A stretch of DNA of 64,000 nt. Source: Rugamonas aquatica. GTDB lineage: Bacteria > Pseudomonadota > Gammaproteobacteria > Burkholderiales > Burkholderiaceae_D. The DNA is taken from positions 124,001-188,000 of the forward strand of contig NZ_WHUG01000004.1 of NCBI RefSeq assembly GCF_009380215.1, written 5' to 3'. Numbering within the stretch: position 1 is the first letter of the stretch; every line of letters begins with the position of its first letter. Positions 34,043 to 41,564 of the stretch are shown here, in pieces. The notes below the pieces were generated by a model, which ran no database searches, was not told the origin of the DNA, and saw only the letters and a list, made by a program, of their open reading frames with translations. The position numbers and the translations under genes were made by a program.

Positions 34043-35743
34043 TTATACGGTAGCGTCGGCGCCCGCTGGCGCTGCGGCGGTTTCGCGCTGCGTGAGCTGG
34101 CGATTGACGGCGCTCAGCACCGCCTTGAACGAGGCCGTGACGATGTTGCTGTCGATGGCCGCGCCGAACAGGGTCGGGCCGTTAGCCAGGCGCAGTTCGA
34201 CATAGCAGGCCGCCTTGGCGTTGGCGCCCGAGCCTATCGAATGCTCATGGTAGTCCATCAGCTTGATGTCCAGGCCCAGTGCATTGACGAAGGCGTCGAT
34301 AGGACCGTTGCCGCCGCCTTGCAGCGCCAGCGGCGCCTTGCGGTGGGTCAGGGAGATATCGATCTGCACCGGCTCGTCGCTGCTGGTGTCTTCCACCATC
34401 TTGTGCGCGTTGTAGGCGTACGGCGAGGTCTGCTCGAAGTATTCCTTGTTGAAGATGTCGTAGATGCCTTCGGCGGTGATCTCCAGGCCGGTGGCGTCGG
34501 CCACGGCCTGCACTGCACGGCTGAACTCAATCTGCAGACGGCGCGGGAGCACCAGGCCGTAGTCCTGCTCCAGCAGGTAGGCCATGCCGCCTTTGCCGGA
34601 CTGGCTGTTGACGCGGATGACGGCGTCGTAGCTGCGGCCCAGGTCTTGCGGGTCGATAGGCAGGTAAGGGATCTCCCACAGCGCGCCTTCCTGCTGCTGG
34701 GCGAAGCCTTTCTTGATCGCGTCCTGGTGCGAGCCGGAGAAGGCGGTGAACACCAGGTCACCCACATATGGGTGGCGCGGGTGCACCGGCAGCTGGTTGC
34801 ACTCTTCAACGCATTTGCGCACTTCGTCGATGTCGGAGAAGTCCAGGCCTGGATGCACGCCTTGCGTGTACAGGTTCAAGGCCAGCGTGACCAGGTCGAC
34901 GTTGCCGGTGCGTTCGCCGTTACCGAACAAGCAGCCTTCGACGCGGTCGGCGCCGGCCATCACGGCCATCTCGGCGGAGGCGACGGCGGTGCCGCGGTCA
35001 TTGTGCGGGTGGACGCTGATAATCAGCGAATCGCGGCGCGCCAGCTTGCGCGACATCCATTCGATCTGGTCGGCGTAGACGTTCGGCGTGCTGCACTCGA
35101 CGGTCGACGGCAGGTTGATGATCATCTTGTTCTGCGGGGTCGGTTCCCAGATCGCGGTGACAGCGTCGCAGATATGCTTGGAGAAATCGAGTTCGGTGGT
35201 GGAGAACGATTCAGGCGTGTACTCGAAGCCCCATTCGGTCTGCGGGTGCTGCTTGATCAATTCCTTCACCAGCTTGGTGCCGGTGGTGGCGATGTTGGTG
35301 ATCTCTTCACGCGACATGCCGAAGACGACCTTGCGGAACACCGGCGCCACCGAGTTATACAGGTGGACGATGGCGCGCTTGGCGCCGGCCGCCGATTCCA
35401 CGGTGCGGCGGATCAGCTCATCGCGCGACTGGGTCAGCACGATGATGGTGACGTCGTCGGGAATGCGGTTTTCCTCGACCAGCTTGCGCACGAAGTCGAA
35501 GTCGGTCTGGGAGGCGGAAGGGAAGCCCACTTCGATTTCCTTCAGGCCGATCTTCACCAGCAGTTCGAAGAAGCGCAGTTTTTTCTCGGCGCTCATCGGT
35601 TCGATCAGGGCCTGGTTGCCGTCGCGCAGATCGGTGCTCATCCAGATCGGCGGTTTCGAGATGACGTTGTTCGGCCACTGGCGGTCGGACAATTGAACTG
35701 GTGGGAAGGCGCGGTACTTCGCTGCTGGGTTCTGCAACATCAT
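34043..35743 (-). CDS. leuA: 2-isopropylmalate synthase
   Basis: A 566-residue enzyme that condenses acetyl-CoA with 2-oxoisovalerate, the first committed step of leucine synthesis. The TIM-barrel N-terminus carries [19 protein letters not shown], and [20 protein letters not shown] has the metal-binding His pair. [12 protein letters not shown] and [20 protein letters not shown] belong to the C-terminal regulatory region for leucine feedback. Length and N-terminus match the long bacterial LeuA2 type. The tandem ATG at 35743/35740 follows CACAGGAGTTCCCC. A leucine-rich leader peptide lies upstream at 35979-36065, so attenuation by leucyl-tRNA is likely. Confidence 0.96.
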   Translation of the reverse strand: MMLQNPAAKYRAFPPVQLSDRQWPNNVISKPPIWMSTDLRDGNQALIEPMSAEKKLRFFELLVKIGLKEIEVGFPSASQTDFDFVRKLVEENRIPDDVTIIVLTQSRDELIRRTVESAAGAKRAIVHLYNSVAPVFRKVVFGMSREEITNIATTGTKLVKELIKQHPQTEWGFEYTPESFSTTELDFSKHICDAVTAIWEPTPQNKMIINLPSTVECSTPNVYADQIEWMSRKLARRDSLIISVHPHNDRGTAVASAEMAVMAGADRVEGCLFGNGERTGNVDLVTLALNLYTQGVHPGLDFSDIDEVRKCVEECNQLPVHPRHPYVGDLVFTAFSGSHQDAIKKGFAQQQEGALWEIPYLPIDPQDLGRSYDAVIRVNSQSGKGGMAYLLEQDYGLVLPRRLQIEFSRAVQAVADATGLEITAEGIYDIFNKEYFEQTSPYAYNAHKMVEDTSSDEPVQIDISLTHRKAPLALQGGGNGPIDAFVNALGLDIKLMDYHEHSIGSGANAKAACYVELRLANGPTLFGAAIDSNIVTASFKAVLSAVNRQLTQRETAAAPAGADATV

Positions 35744-35978
35744 GGGGAACTCCTGTGTCTCAAATTGGGAAATGCTGGATGCCGCGGTTCGACGAATCGT
35801 CGTGCGCTGGCGCTGTGCTGTGGCGAGGGGCTGCCGTGCGGCCACGGGATACTAGGCTCGGCAACCGATCGGTAGTTTTAGCAGTAGCGACAAGGCTGGG
35901 AACATCGGTGCAAACTTTCCTGGGATTTGTAGACAGGTGCGGCTTGTGGCCGGCACTGGGGTACAGCTGGAACGCGGA
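35744..35978 (-). promoter_or_regulatory. leuA untranslated leader after the leader peptide
   Basis: 235 bases between the leader peptide stop and the leuA ATG with no other gene. Two further hairpins are visible on the leuA strand: CCGTG-GCCG-CACGG (35836-35849) and the palindrome CGACGAATCGTCG (about 35799-35811). They could be anti-terminator or terminator arms, but no T-run follows either. No T-box features were seen. Confidence 0.4.
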
Positions 35979-36065
35979 TTAAGCGCGTGCTAGTAGGCGC
36001 GCTGCTAGCGATAGGGCGCTAGCAGACGGCAGCAGGAAAGCGGATAGGTGCAGATGCGAGGTCAT
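35979..36065 (-). CDS. Leucine-rich leader peptide upstream of leuA
   Basis: A 28-codon frame on the leuA strand starting ATG ACC TCG CAT and ending CGC GCT TAA, 235 bp before leuA. Eight of 28 residues are Leu and five of the eight use CTA, a rare codon in this GC-rich chromosome, including a tandem pair (CTA CTA) near the end. AAGG upstream of the ATG serves as ribosome site. Position, Leu content and rare codons are the hallmarks of an attenuation leader peptide, where starved ribosomes stall on Leu codons. A perfect 9-bp hairpin overlaps the codons. No classic terminator with a T-run was seen after it. Confidence 0.75.
   Translation of the reverse strand: MTSHLHLSAFLLPSASALSLAARLLARA
36002..36025 (-). 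promoter_or_regulatory. Hairpin inside the leuA leader peptide
   Basis: CTGCTAGCG at 36002-36010 and CGCTAGCAG at 36017-36025 are perfect reverse complements separated by six bases. The stem covers several Leu codons of the leader, so ribosome movement or stalling would open or preserve it. This is the likely switch element of the attenuator. Confidence 0.6.
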
Positions 36066-36170
36066 GGCCTTAAATGTACGAGATCGGCGGCGTGGCTGTC
36101 AAGGAGATTTGACCTCTGCGGCATGAATGAATAATATCGTGGCATTTTTGATATCTGAAAAAGGAGGCGT

Positions 36171-36947
36171 ATGCCATTCAAGCTGCCATCCGCCATCGCG
36201 GGTTTTATCGGCGATGCAGTCCTGCAGAGGGACGAGATCGGCGAATCGCCCTGCCAGGTCCATCGCTTCCGGCGCGGGGATGAGGTGTTTTTCCTGAAGA
36301 CGTCGCCCCTGGTGTACGCGTCCACCACCTACAGCGTGATGCGCGAGGCGGCCGTGCTGCAATGGCTGGCCGGACGGGTGAACGTGCCGGAGGTAGTCCT
36401 CTCCGCATTGGCCGACGATGGCGAATGCATGATTACGCGCGCCGTGCCGGGCGTGCCGCTGTCGTCGCTGATCGCCGAGGGCCGTCCGGTGCTGGAGCTG
36501 TTCCGCGAAGCGCTGCGCCAGCTGCAATCGGTGTCCGTGGCCGATTGCCCGTTCGACTCCGGCGCGGCGGTGCGGCTGCGCGAGCTCGATTACCTGGTCG
36601 GCAAAGGGCTCATCGACGAGGACTACGATTTCGAACAGTGGCCAGGCCTGGCCACGCCGGCCGACCTGCTGGCGCGCTTGCGGGCCACCATGCCCAACGA
36701 GGACCTGGTGTTCTCGCATGGCGACCTGTGTGACAACAACGTGTTTGTCGACCAGCGCGGCGAGCTGCACTTCATCGATGCCGGACGGGGAGGGCTGGCC
36801 GACCGCTGGCTGGACATCGCCTTCATCCACCGCAATCTGCGCGATGAGGTATCGGAACACAGCGCCACGCAGTTCCTCGATGGGCTGGGCGTGCCCGACG
36901 CCCCCGCGAAGCGAGAGTTCTTCGAGCAGCTCGACGAACTGTTTTGA
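36171..36947 (+). CDS. APH(3')-family aminoglycoside O-phosphotransferase-like protein
   Basis: A 258-residue kinase with the APH(3') signature: nucleotide-side segment VFFLKTSPLVYASTTYSVMR, catalytic loop FSHGDLCDNNVFVD (HGDxxxxN) near residues 181-194, and metal motif FIDAGRGGLADRWLDIAFIH, in which the Asp-x-Gly is DAG rather than the usual DCG. Such enzymes phosphorylate the 3'-hydroxyl of kanamycin-type drugs. Without flanking mobile elements it is probably an intrinsic chromosomal gene; actual resistance is not proven by sequence. It lies beside the leuA leader, divergent from leuA. Confidence 0.82.
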   Translation: MPFKLPSAIAGFIGDAVLQRDEIGESPCQVHRFRRGDEVFFLKTSPLVYASTTYSVMREAAVLQWLAGRVNVPEVVLSALADDGECMITRAVPGVPLSSLIAEGRPVLELFREALRQLQSVSVADCPFDSGAAVRLRELDYLVGKGLIDEDYDFEQWPGLATPADLLARLRATMPNEDLVFSHGDLCDNNVFVDQRGELHFIDAGRGGLADRWLDIAFIHRNLRDEVSEHSATQFLDGLGVPDAPAKREFFEQLDELF

Positions 36948-36994
36948 GGTCGAGCAGTTATACTATCGCCCTGCGAAAAATTTAAGTTCGGGAT

Positions 36995-37924
36995 ATGTCG
37001 AAACAGAAGAAAGCGGTGGAAGCACCTCGGCTGCCGCCGACCAGGCAGGAATCGGAGTCTGCGTGGTCCGCCGACCCTGCCGCTCAAAAGCTGGCGCGCG
37101 AGCACAGGGATGCACAGGTGCGCGGCGTCACGTCGATCCAGGCGATGCGCGAGGCGATCAAGCGCGTATCCCGCACGCTGCCCGCGATCACCGAAGTGCC
37201 TCGCATGCGCGCGCTCGATGCCGCCGCCTTCCGCAAGCGCGCGGCGGAAGGCCTGCCGTTCCTGATGACAGGGCTGGTCGACCGCTGGCCACTGTGCGGC
37301 CTGACGCCGCAGGCCTTGCGCGAGCACTACAGCCACCTGCCGGTGCGGGCGCGGGTGGGCGACTACATCAACACCGCATTCGCGCCCGACCGCGCCATGC
37401 AGGACATGTCGATGCTGGAGTATCTGGAGCTGGTGGCCGCGGGCACGCACGACCTGCCGCCGTATCTGGGCAATCTGGAATTGCGGGAGTTGAACCGGCT
37501 GTGCCACTGGCCCACGTACTTCGACAAAATGGGTCCGCCGCGCTTCTGGCTCGGGCCTGCGGGCACGGTGACGCCGCTGCATTGCGATTACGACGACAAT
37601 ATCTTCGCGCAGATCTGGGGCACCAAGCGCATCTTCCTGGCGCCGCCGCATCACGACGAGTTCCTGTACCCGAACGAAGCGAACGCCATCCTGTTCGGCT
37701 CTCCCTTCGATCCCGAAGCGCCGGACTTCGAGAAGTTCCCGCTGGCGCGCCAGGCGACCACGATTGAAGTCATCGTCAATCCCGGCGACATGCTGTACGT
37801 GCCGGCCGGCTGGTACCACCAGGTGCGGGCGCTGACGTTCTCTCTGTCCTCCAATCGCTGGGCCAGGGCCATGCCGTTTGCATTGAACGGCGATACCTCT
37901 TTGCGGGCGCCTGAAATGCGGTAG
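36995..37924 (+). CDS. JmjC/cupin-like Fe(II)/2-oxoglutarate oxygenase
   Basis: A 309-residue protein with a cupin_8/JmjC-like core: LPFLMTGLVDRWPLCGLTPQ, FWLGPAGTVTPLHCDYDDN with the His-x-Asp iron pair, IWGTKRIFLAPPHHDEFLYP, and GDMLYVPAGWYHQVRALTFS with the distal His. This fits a hydroxylase that modifies proteins or small molecules. The N-terminal 60 residues are charged and probably flexible. It starts 47 bp after the kinase stop; a terminator-like hairpin follows. The substrate is unknown. Confidence 0.87.
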   Translation: MSKQKKAVEAPRLPPTRQESESAWSADPAAQKLAREHRDAQVRGVTSIQAMREAIKRVSRTLPAITEVPRMRALDAAAFRKRAAEGLPFLMTGLVDRWPLCGLTPQALREHYSHLPVRARVGDYINTAFAPDRAMQDMSMLEYLELVAAGTHDLPPYLGNLELRELNRLCHWPTYFDKMGPPRFWLGPAGTVTPLHCDYDDNIFAQIWGTKRIFLAPPHHDEFLYPNEANAILFGSPFDPEAPDFEKFPLARQATTIEVIVNPGDMLYVPAGWYHQVRALTFSLSSNRWARAMPFALNGDTSLRAPEMR

Positions 37925-37926
37925 GA

Positions 37927-37950
37927 TGGTGGTTGCAAAAACCACCACTT
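37927..37950 (+). terminator. Hairpin between the JmjC-like and SIMPL genes
   Basis: TGGTGGTT at 37927-37934 pairs with AACCACCA at 37940-37947 (8-bp perfect stem, 5-nt loop), followed by a short CTTTA. It lies 3 bp after the JmjC-like stop and 16 bp before the next ATG. Termination is plausible but the T-run is weak. Confidence 0.5.
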
Positions 37951-37963
37951 TACGAGGATGCTA

Positions 37964-38671
37964 ATGGTTCGTCTGTCACGACTCTGGGCCTTGCTTTGTT
38001 TGAGCGCGGCTTGCGCGATGGGTACTGCGGCTGAATTCCCCGACTATCATTTTGTTCACACCTCCGGCGAGGCGTTCATGTACGTGGCGCCCGATAACAG
38101 CGAAATCGTTTTCGATCTGAGGGCGACCGACCCGAGCGCGGAGCAGGCTTTTTCGCGCATCAATGGCCGCATCGCGGAGCTTCAGGCCTTGATGACAGCG
38201 CAGTCGCTGCCCGATGCCTTGTCCGTGGGCGATGTAAAGCGCGAACAGTTGGCGGCGAAGGACGGGAATCCGGAGTTGGTCCAGATGAAGTGCAGCGTAC
38301 GGATCAAGGTGGATGATCTCAGCAAATGGAAAGCCGTCATCGCACCGGTGCTCAATATGCCTGACGTGGACAAGCTGTCCGTCTTCTTTGACACCACGAA
38401 GCGTGAGGACATCGACAACCAGTTGCTGGAGGAGGCCAGCAAGAGCGCGCGCAAGCGGGCGGACGTGATCGCGCGGTCATTTGGCCGGCAGATTACGACT
38501 GCATCGGCGATCACCGACGGGCAGCTGCGCAATCTGACTTTGTCGATCGGACTCGTGACAAGCAATGGCGCCACCAATCGGGTGAGGCGCCTGGAGCCGG
38601 CGGCCGACATGACCGGCATTACGGTCATGAAGTTTGCCAAGTCGGTTGACGTGGTGTTCAGGACCAAATAA
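37964..38671 (+). CDS. SIMPL (DUF541) domain-containing exported protein
   Basis: A 235-residue periplasmic protein: signal peptide LSRLWALLCLSAACAMGTAA, then a SIMPL/DUF541 domain with HTSGEAFMYVAPDNSEIVFD, GRIAELQALMTAQSLPDALS, and a helix pair ASKSARKRADVIARSFGRQI. SIMPL proteins have been tied to oxidative-stress and surface functions without a defined chemistry. The ATG at 37964 is placed behind GAGG; one lies two codons upstream. It is followed 32 bp later by an arginase-like gene. Confidence 0.83.
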   Translation: MVRLSRLWALLCLSAACAMGTAAEFPDYHFVHTSGEAFMYVAPDNSEIVFDLRATDPSAEQAFSRINGRIAELQALMTAQSLPDALSVGDVKREQLAAKDGNPELVQMKCSVRIKVDDLSKWKAVIAPVLNMPDVDKLSVFFDTTKREDIDNQLLEEASKSARKRADVIARSFGRQITTASAITDGQLRNLTLSIGLVTSNGATNRVRRLEPAADMTGITVMKFAKSVDVVFRTK

Positions 38672-38703
38672 GCCGGCTCGATGTTCGTTTGCGGAGGCGG
38701 TCA

Positions 38704-39567
38704 ATGATGGATGTGGCGATTACCCTGTTCCAGGGCCGCGTGGCGGATCACAATAACCTGGCGATACCGGGCGCGAAGTCGGTCGCACGCATGCTGGCGG
38801 ACCAGCTGGGGCTTGGCATCACCGTCGTCGGCACACCGGCGCCTGCACTCAACGCTGGATGGCAAACGGAATTGGACGCGGCCATGCCGGACCTGCGCGC
38901 GCTGGCCGCGCAGCTGGACGAGGTGTTCGCCCGCCGCGCCAGGCCGCTGAGCGCGACAAACCGCTGTGCCGCCTCGCTGGCGATCTTGCCGGTGGTGGCG
39001 CGCCACCGCCCGGATGTCTGCGTGGTGTGGTTCGACGCCCATGCGGACCTGAATACGCCGTCCACCACCGATAGCGACTACCTGGGCGGCATGGCGCTGT
39101 CCGGACCTGCGGGCTTGTGGGAGTCGGGATTGGGCGCAGGCCTGGCTTTGTCCAACGTGGTTCTGGTGGGCCAGCGCGATCTCGACGCGGCGGAGGTGCG
39201 GCTGATCGAATCCGGCGCGGTGACGCATGTGCCGCCCGGCCCGGAACTGGCCGACCGCTTGCGCGCGGCAGTCGCCGGGCGTGCCGTCTACATGCACCTC
39301 GATTGCGATGTGCTCAATCCCGGCATCGTGCCGACCGATTATGTGGTTGAAGACGGACTGTCGCTGGATGACTTGCACGCCGCCTGCGCCGTGCTGGCGG
39401 AGTCGGAGATGATCGGCCTGGAGATCGCGGAGTTTCAGAATGCGTGGGAAGAGGGCGGCGAACCCGTGTCGCCGGCCCATCTGATCGCTGCACTGGCGCC
39501 GGTACTGAAGGCGCTACGCCGTTCAGTCCAGCTTCAGGCTGCGGGACAGATGGCCGAACACCGTTGA
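38704..39567 (+). CDS. Arginase/agmatinase/ureohydrolase family protein
   Basis: A 287-residue ureohydrolase-fold protein. Metal-binding motifs 2 and 3 are intact: VVWFDAHADLNTPSTTDSDY (DAHAD) and VYMHLDCDVLNPGIVPTDYV (DxD). The first motif, normally GGxHS, reads LSATNRCAASLAIL, so the His that holds one of the two manganese ions is missing. It may be mononuclear, inactive, or a variant with a different substrate. The tandem ATG at 38704 follows GGAGGCGGTCA. Its 3' end overlaps the convergent LysR gene by 45 bp. Confidence 0.8.
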   Translation: MMDVAITLFQGRVADHNNLAIPGAKSVARMLADQLGLGITVVGTPAPALNAGWQTELDAAMPDLRALAAQLDEVFARRARPLSATNRCAASLAILPVVARHRPDVCVVWFDAHADLNTPSTTDSDYLGGMALSGPAGLWESGLGAGLALSNVVLVGQRDLDAAEVRLIESGAVTHVPPGPELADRLRAAVAGRAVYMHLDCDVLNPGIVPTDYVVEDGLSLDDLHAACAVLAESEMIGLEIAEFQNAWEEGGEPVSPAHLIAALAPVLKALRRSVQLQAAGQMAEHR

Positions 39568-40401
39568 TACGCGCCGCAGGTGGCGCGACTCGGCGTGGCT
39601 GAGCAGCCAAAGCTCGGTTTGCGCTTCGTCCAGCACTCCGCCCAGCTGCGCCAACTCCTTGCGCTGCCGCGCCAGGAACAGCGGCAGTATGCCGACACCC
39701 AGCCCCAGCGCCACCATCTCGGCCACGCTCAGGATGCTGTTGACGCGGAATTGCGGCGTCACCTTGGGATGATGTTTTTTGCGCCAGATGACCGACGGGT
39801 GTTCCGGCAGCGCGTCGTCCGGCGCGATCCACGGCGCCTTGTCGGCATTGGCCTTCTTCCATTTTCCGCCGCGCGCGGTGAACAACGCCACGCGGATGGG
39901 ACCGATGTGTTTTCCGACCAGATGCGCCGGTGGCCGCTTGGTGGCGCGTACTGCGATGTCGGCCTCGTGGCGGGTCAGGTTCGCCAGCTGGTTGCTGGTA
40001 TCCAGTTCATAGGACAGCAGCGGATGGCTGGCCTGCAGATCGCGTAGCGCGGGCGCGATCAGCGCATGCAGGAAAGTGTCGGTGCTGGTGATGCGTACCG
40101 TGCCGTCCACCTGTTCGGGGCTTTGCTGCGCGGCCGCGCGCGCCGCGTCCAGTTGCGCTTCGACCTGCTCGCCGTGCTGTGCCAGCGACAGCGCCAGTTC
40201 CGACGGCCGATAACCAAGGCGCGAGCGCTCGAACAGACGCGTGCCCAGGCCTTTCTCCATCCGCTGCACCGAGCGGAAAACGGTGGAGGCATCCACCGAC
40301 AGCCGCTCTCCAGCTTCGGCCAGCGTGCCGCCGCGTACCAGTGCCAGGATGATGTCGAGATCTTGCGATCCAAGTTTGTATTGCGTTTTTGCAGAGGACA
40401 T
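39523..40401 (-). CDS. LysR-family transcription regulator
   Basis: A 292-residue LysR regulator. The N-terminal winged helix reads DLDIILALVRGGTLAEAGER, LSVDASTVFRSVQRMEKGLG and RLFERSRLGYRPSELALSLA, followed by the periplasmic-binding-like effector domain (VRITSTDTFLHALIAPALRD). It is divergent from doxX and gst, the likely targets, with a TTTCA-N9-TGAAA site in between. The inducer is unknown. Confidence 0.92.
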   Translation of the reverse strand: MSSAKTQYKLGSQDLDIILALVRGGTLAEAGERLSVDASTVFRSVQRMEKGLGTRLFERSRLGYRPSELALSLAQHGEQVEAQLDAARAAAQQSPEQVDGTVRITSTDTFLHALIAPALRDLQASHPLLSYELDTSNQLANLTRHEADIAVRATKRPPAHLVGKHIGPIRVALFTARGGKWKKANADKAPWIAPDDALPEHPSVIWRKKHHPKVTPQFRVNSILSVAEMVALGLGVGILPLFLARQRKELAQLGGVLDEAQTELWLLSHAESRHLRRVSTVFGHLSRSLKLD

Positions 40402-40417
40402 GTGCGAAGTCGCCTAT

Positions 40418-40436
40418 TTTCATTGCGAAATTGAAA
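40418..40436. promoter_or_regulatory. LysR-type binding site between lysR and doxX
   Basis: TTTCA at 40418-40422 and TGAAA at 40432-40436 form an inverted repeat separated by nine bases, in the 75-bp gap between the divergent genes. TATATT at 40439 just to the right can act as the -10 element of doxX. This layout matches a LysR recognition site. Confidence 0.5.
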
Positions 40437-40476
40437 TCGTATATTAACTCCATCGAACTTCTGGAGGGAGCTAATA

Positions 40477-40890
40477 ATGGATGCAAAAATGAACAGCGCC
40501 GCTTACGGCGTAACGCTGCTGCGGGTGAGCCTGGGCGTGATGTGGATCGCGCATGCGATGCTGAAGTGGCTGGTATTTACGCTGCCCGGCACCGCGCAGT
40601 TCTTTGTCAGCGTGGGCTTCCCCGGAGGCCTGGCGTATCCGGTGTTTGCGGCCGAACTGCTGGGCGGGGCCGCGCTGGTGCTTGGCATTTACGCACGCCA
40701 GGTCTCACTCGCCCTGGCGCCGGTGATGGCAGCAGCGGCGTACGTACATGCGGGTAATGGCTGGGTGCACACCAGTGCCGGCGGTGGCTGGGAGTATCCG
40801 GTGTTCCTGGTGTCCGCGTCGCTGGCGCTTTGGCTGATCGGCGACGGTGCGTTTGCGCTGCGCCGCAGCCGCTCCATGGTGCCGGCATGA
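40477..40890 (+). CDS. DoxX family membrane protein
   Basis: A 137-residue inner-membrane protein with four predicted helices (GVTLLRVSLGVMWIAHAMLK, VFAAELLGGAALVLGIYA, LALAPVMAAAAYVHAGNGWV, YPVFLVSASLALWLIGDGAF). It matches the DoxX family, whose members are often paired with redox or detoxification enzymes. It overlaps the downstream glutathione S-transferase by 4 bp, and LysR control is likely. The molecular role is unknown. Confidence 0.88.
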   Translation: MDAKMNSAAYGVTLLRVSLGVMWIAHAMLKWLVFTLPGTAQFFVSVGFPGGLAYPVFAAELLGGAALVLGIYARQVSLALAPVMAAAAYVHAGNGWVHTSAGGGWEYPVFLVSASLALWLIGDGAFALRRSRSMVPA

Positions 40891-41564
40891 CGCCCGTCCT
40901 GGTCAGCCACCCGCTGTGCCCCTATGTGCAGCGGGCGGCGATTGTGCTGGCGGAGAAGAGCGTGGCCTACGAGCGGCGCGATATCGATCTGGCGGCCAAG
41001 CCGGATTGGTTCCTTGCCGTTTCGCCGCTGGGGAAGACGCCGGTGCTGCTGGCCGGTGGCGCGGCGGTGTTCGAATCGGCCGTGATCTGCGAGTATCTGG
41101 ACGAGACTCACGCGCCGCGCCTGCATCCGTCGGACGCCTTGCTGCGCGCGCAGCAGCGCTCGTGGATGGAATTCGGCTCGGCGCTGTTGAATCTGATCGG
41201 TGGCTTCTACAACGCCGCCGACCGGCAGGCGCTGGCCGCCAAGGCCGCCGAAATCCACGCACGCTTCGAGCAGCTGGAGGCCGCCCTAGGCGAAGGGCCG
41301 TATTTCATGGGCGGCCAATTCGGCATGGTCGACGCGGTCTTTGCGCCGGTGTTCCGCTATTTCGACGTGTTCGACGCGATAGCGGATTTCGGCATGCTGG
41401 CCGGGCTGCCGCGAACGGCCGCATGGCGCGCCGCGCTTGCTGCGCGGCCGTCTGTGCGGCAGGCCGTGTCGGCCGACTATCCGGACCTGCTGCGCGCCTT
41501 CCTGGAAAAGCGCGGTACGGCGTTGTCGGCCCTATGCGTGAAGGCGCCGCGACAAGCCGCCTAG
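40887..41564 (+). CDS. Glutathione S-transferase family protein
   Basis: A 225-residue GST: thioredoxin-like N-terminal domain (LVSHPLCPYVQRAAIVLAEK with the active-site Cys/Pro region, and LGKTPVLLAGGAAVFESAVI for glutathione binding), then an all-helical C-terminal domain (ALGEGPYFMGGQFGMVDAVF). It overlaps doxX by 4 bp (ATGA), so they are expressed together. The last 4 bp overlap the convergent prolyl oligopeptidase gene. Detoxification or glutathione-linked reduction is inferred from the family. Confidence 0.9.
   Translation: MTPVLVSHPLCPYVQRAAIVLAEKSVAYERRDIDLAAKPDWFLAVSPLGKTPVLLAGGAAVFESAVICEYLDETHAPRLHPSDALLRAQQRSWMEFGSALLNLIGGFYNAADRQALAAKAAEIHARFEQLEAALGEGPYFMGGQFGMVDAVFAPVFRYFDVFDAIADFGMLAGLPRTAAWRAALAARPSVRQAVSADYPDLLRAFLEKRGTALSALCVKAPRQAA

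Noticed and set aside
33992..35875. A 627-codon plus-strand frame opposite leuA
   Set aside because: High-GC antisense artefact of the conserved leuA gene; no homology motif.
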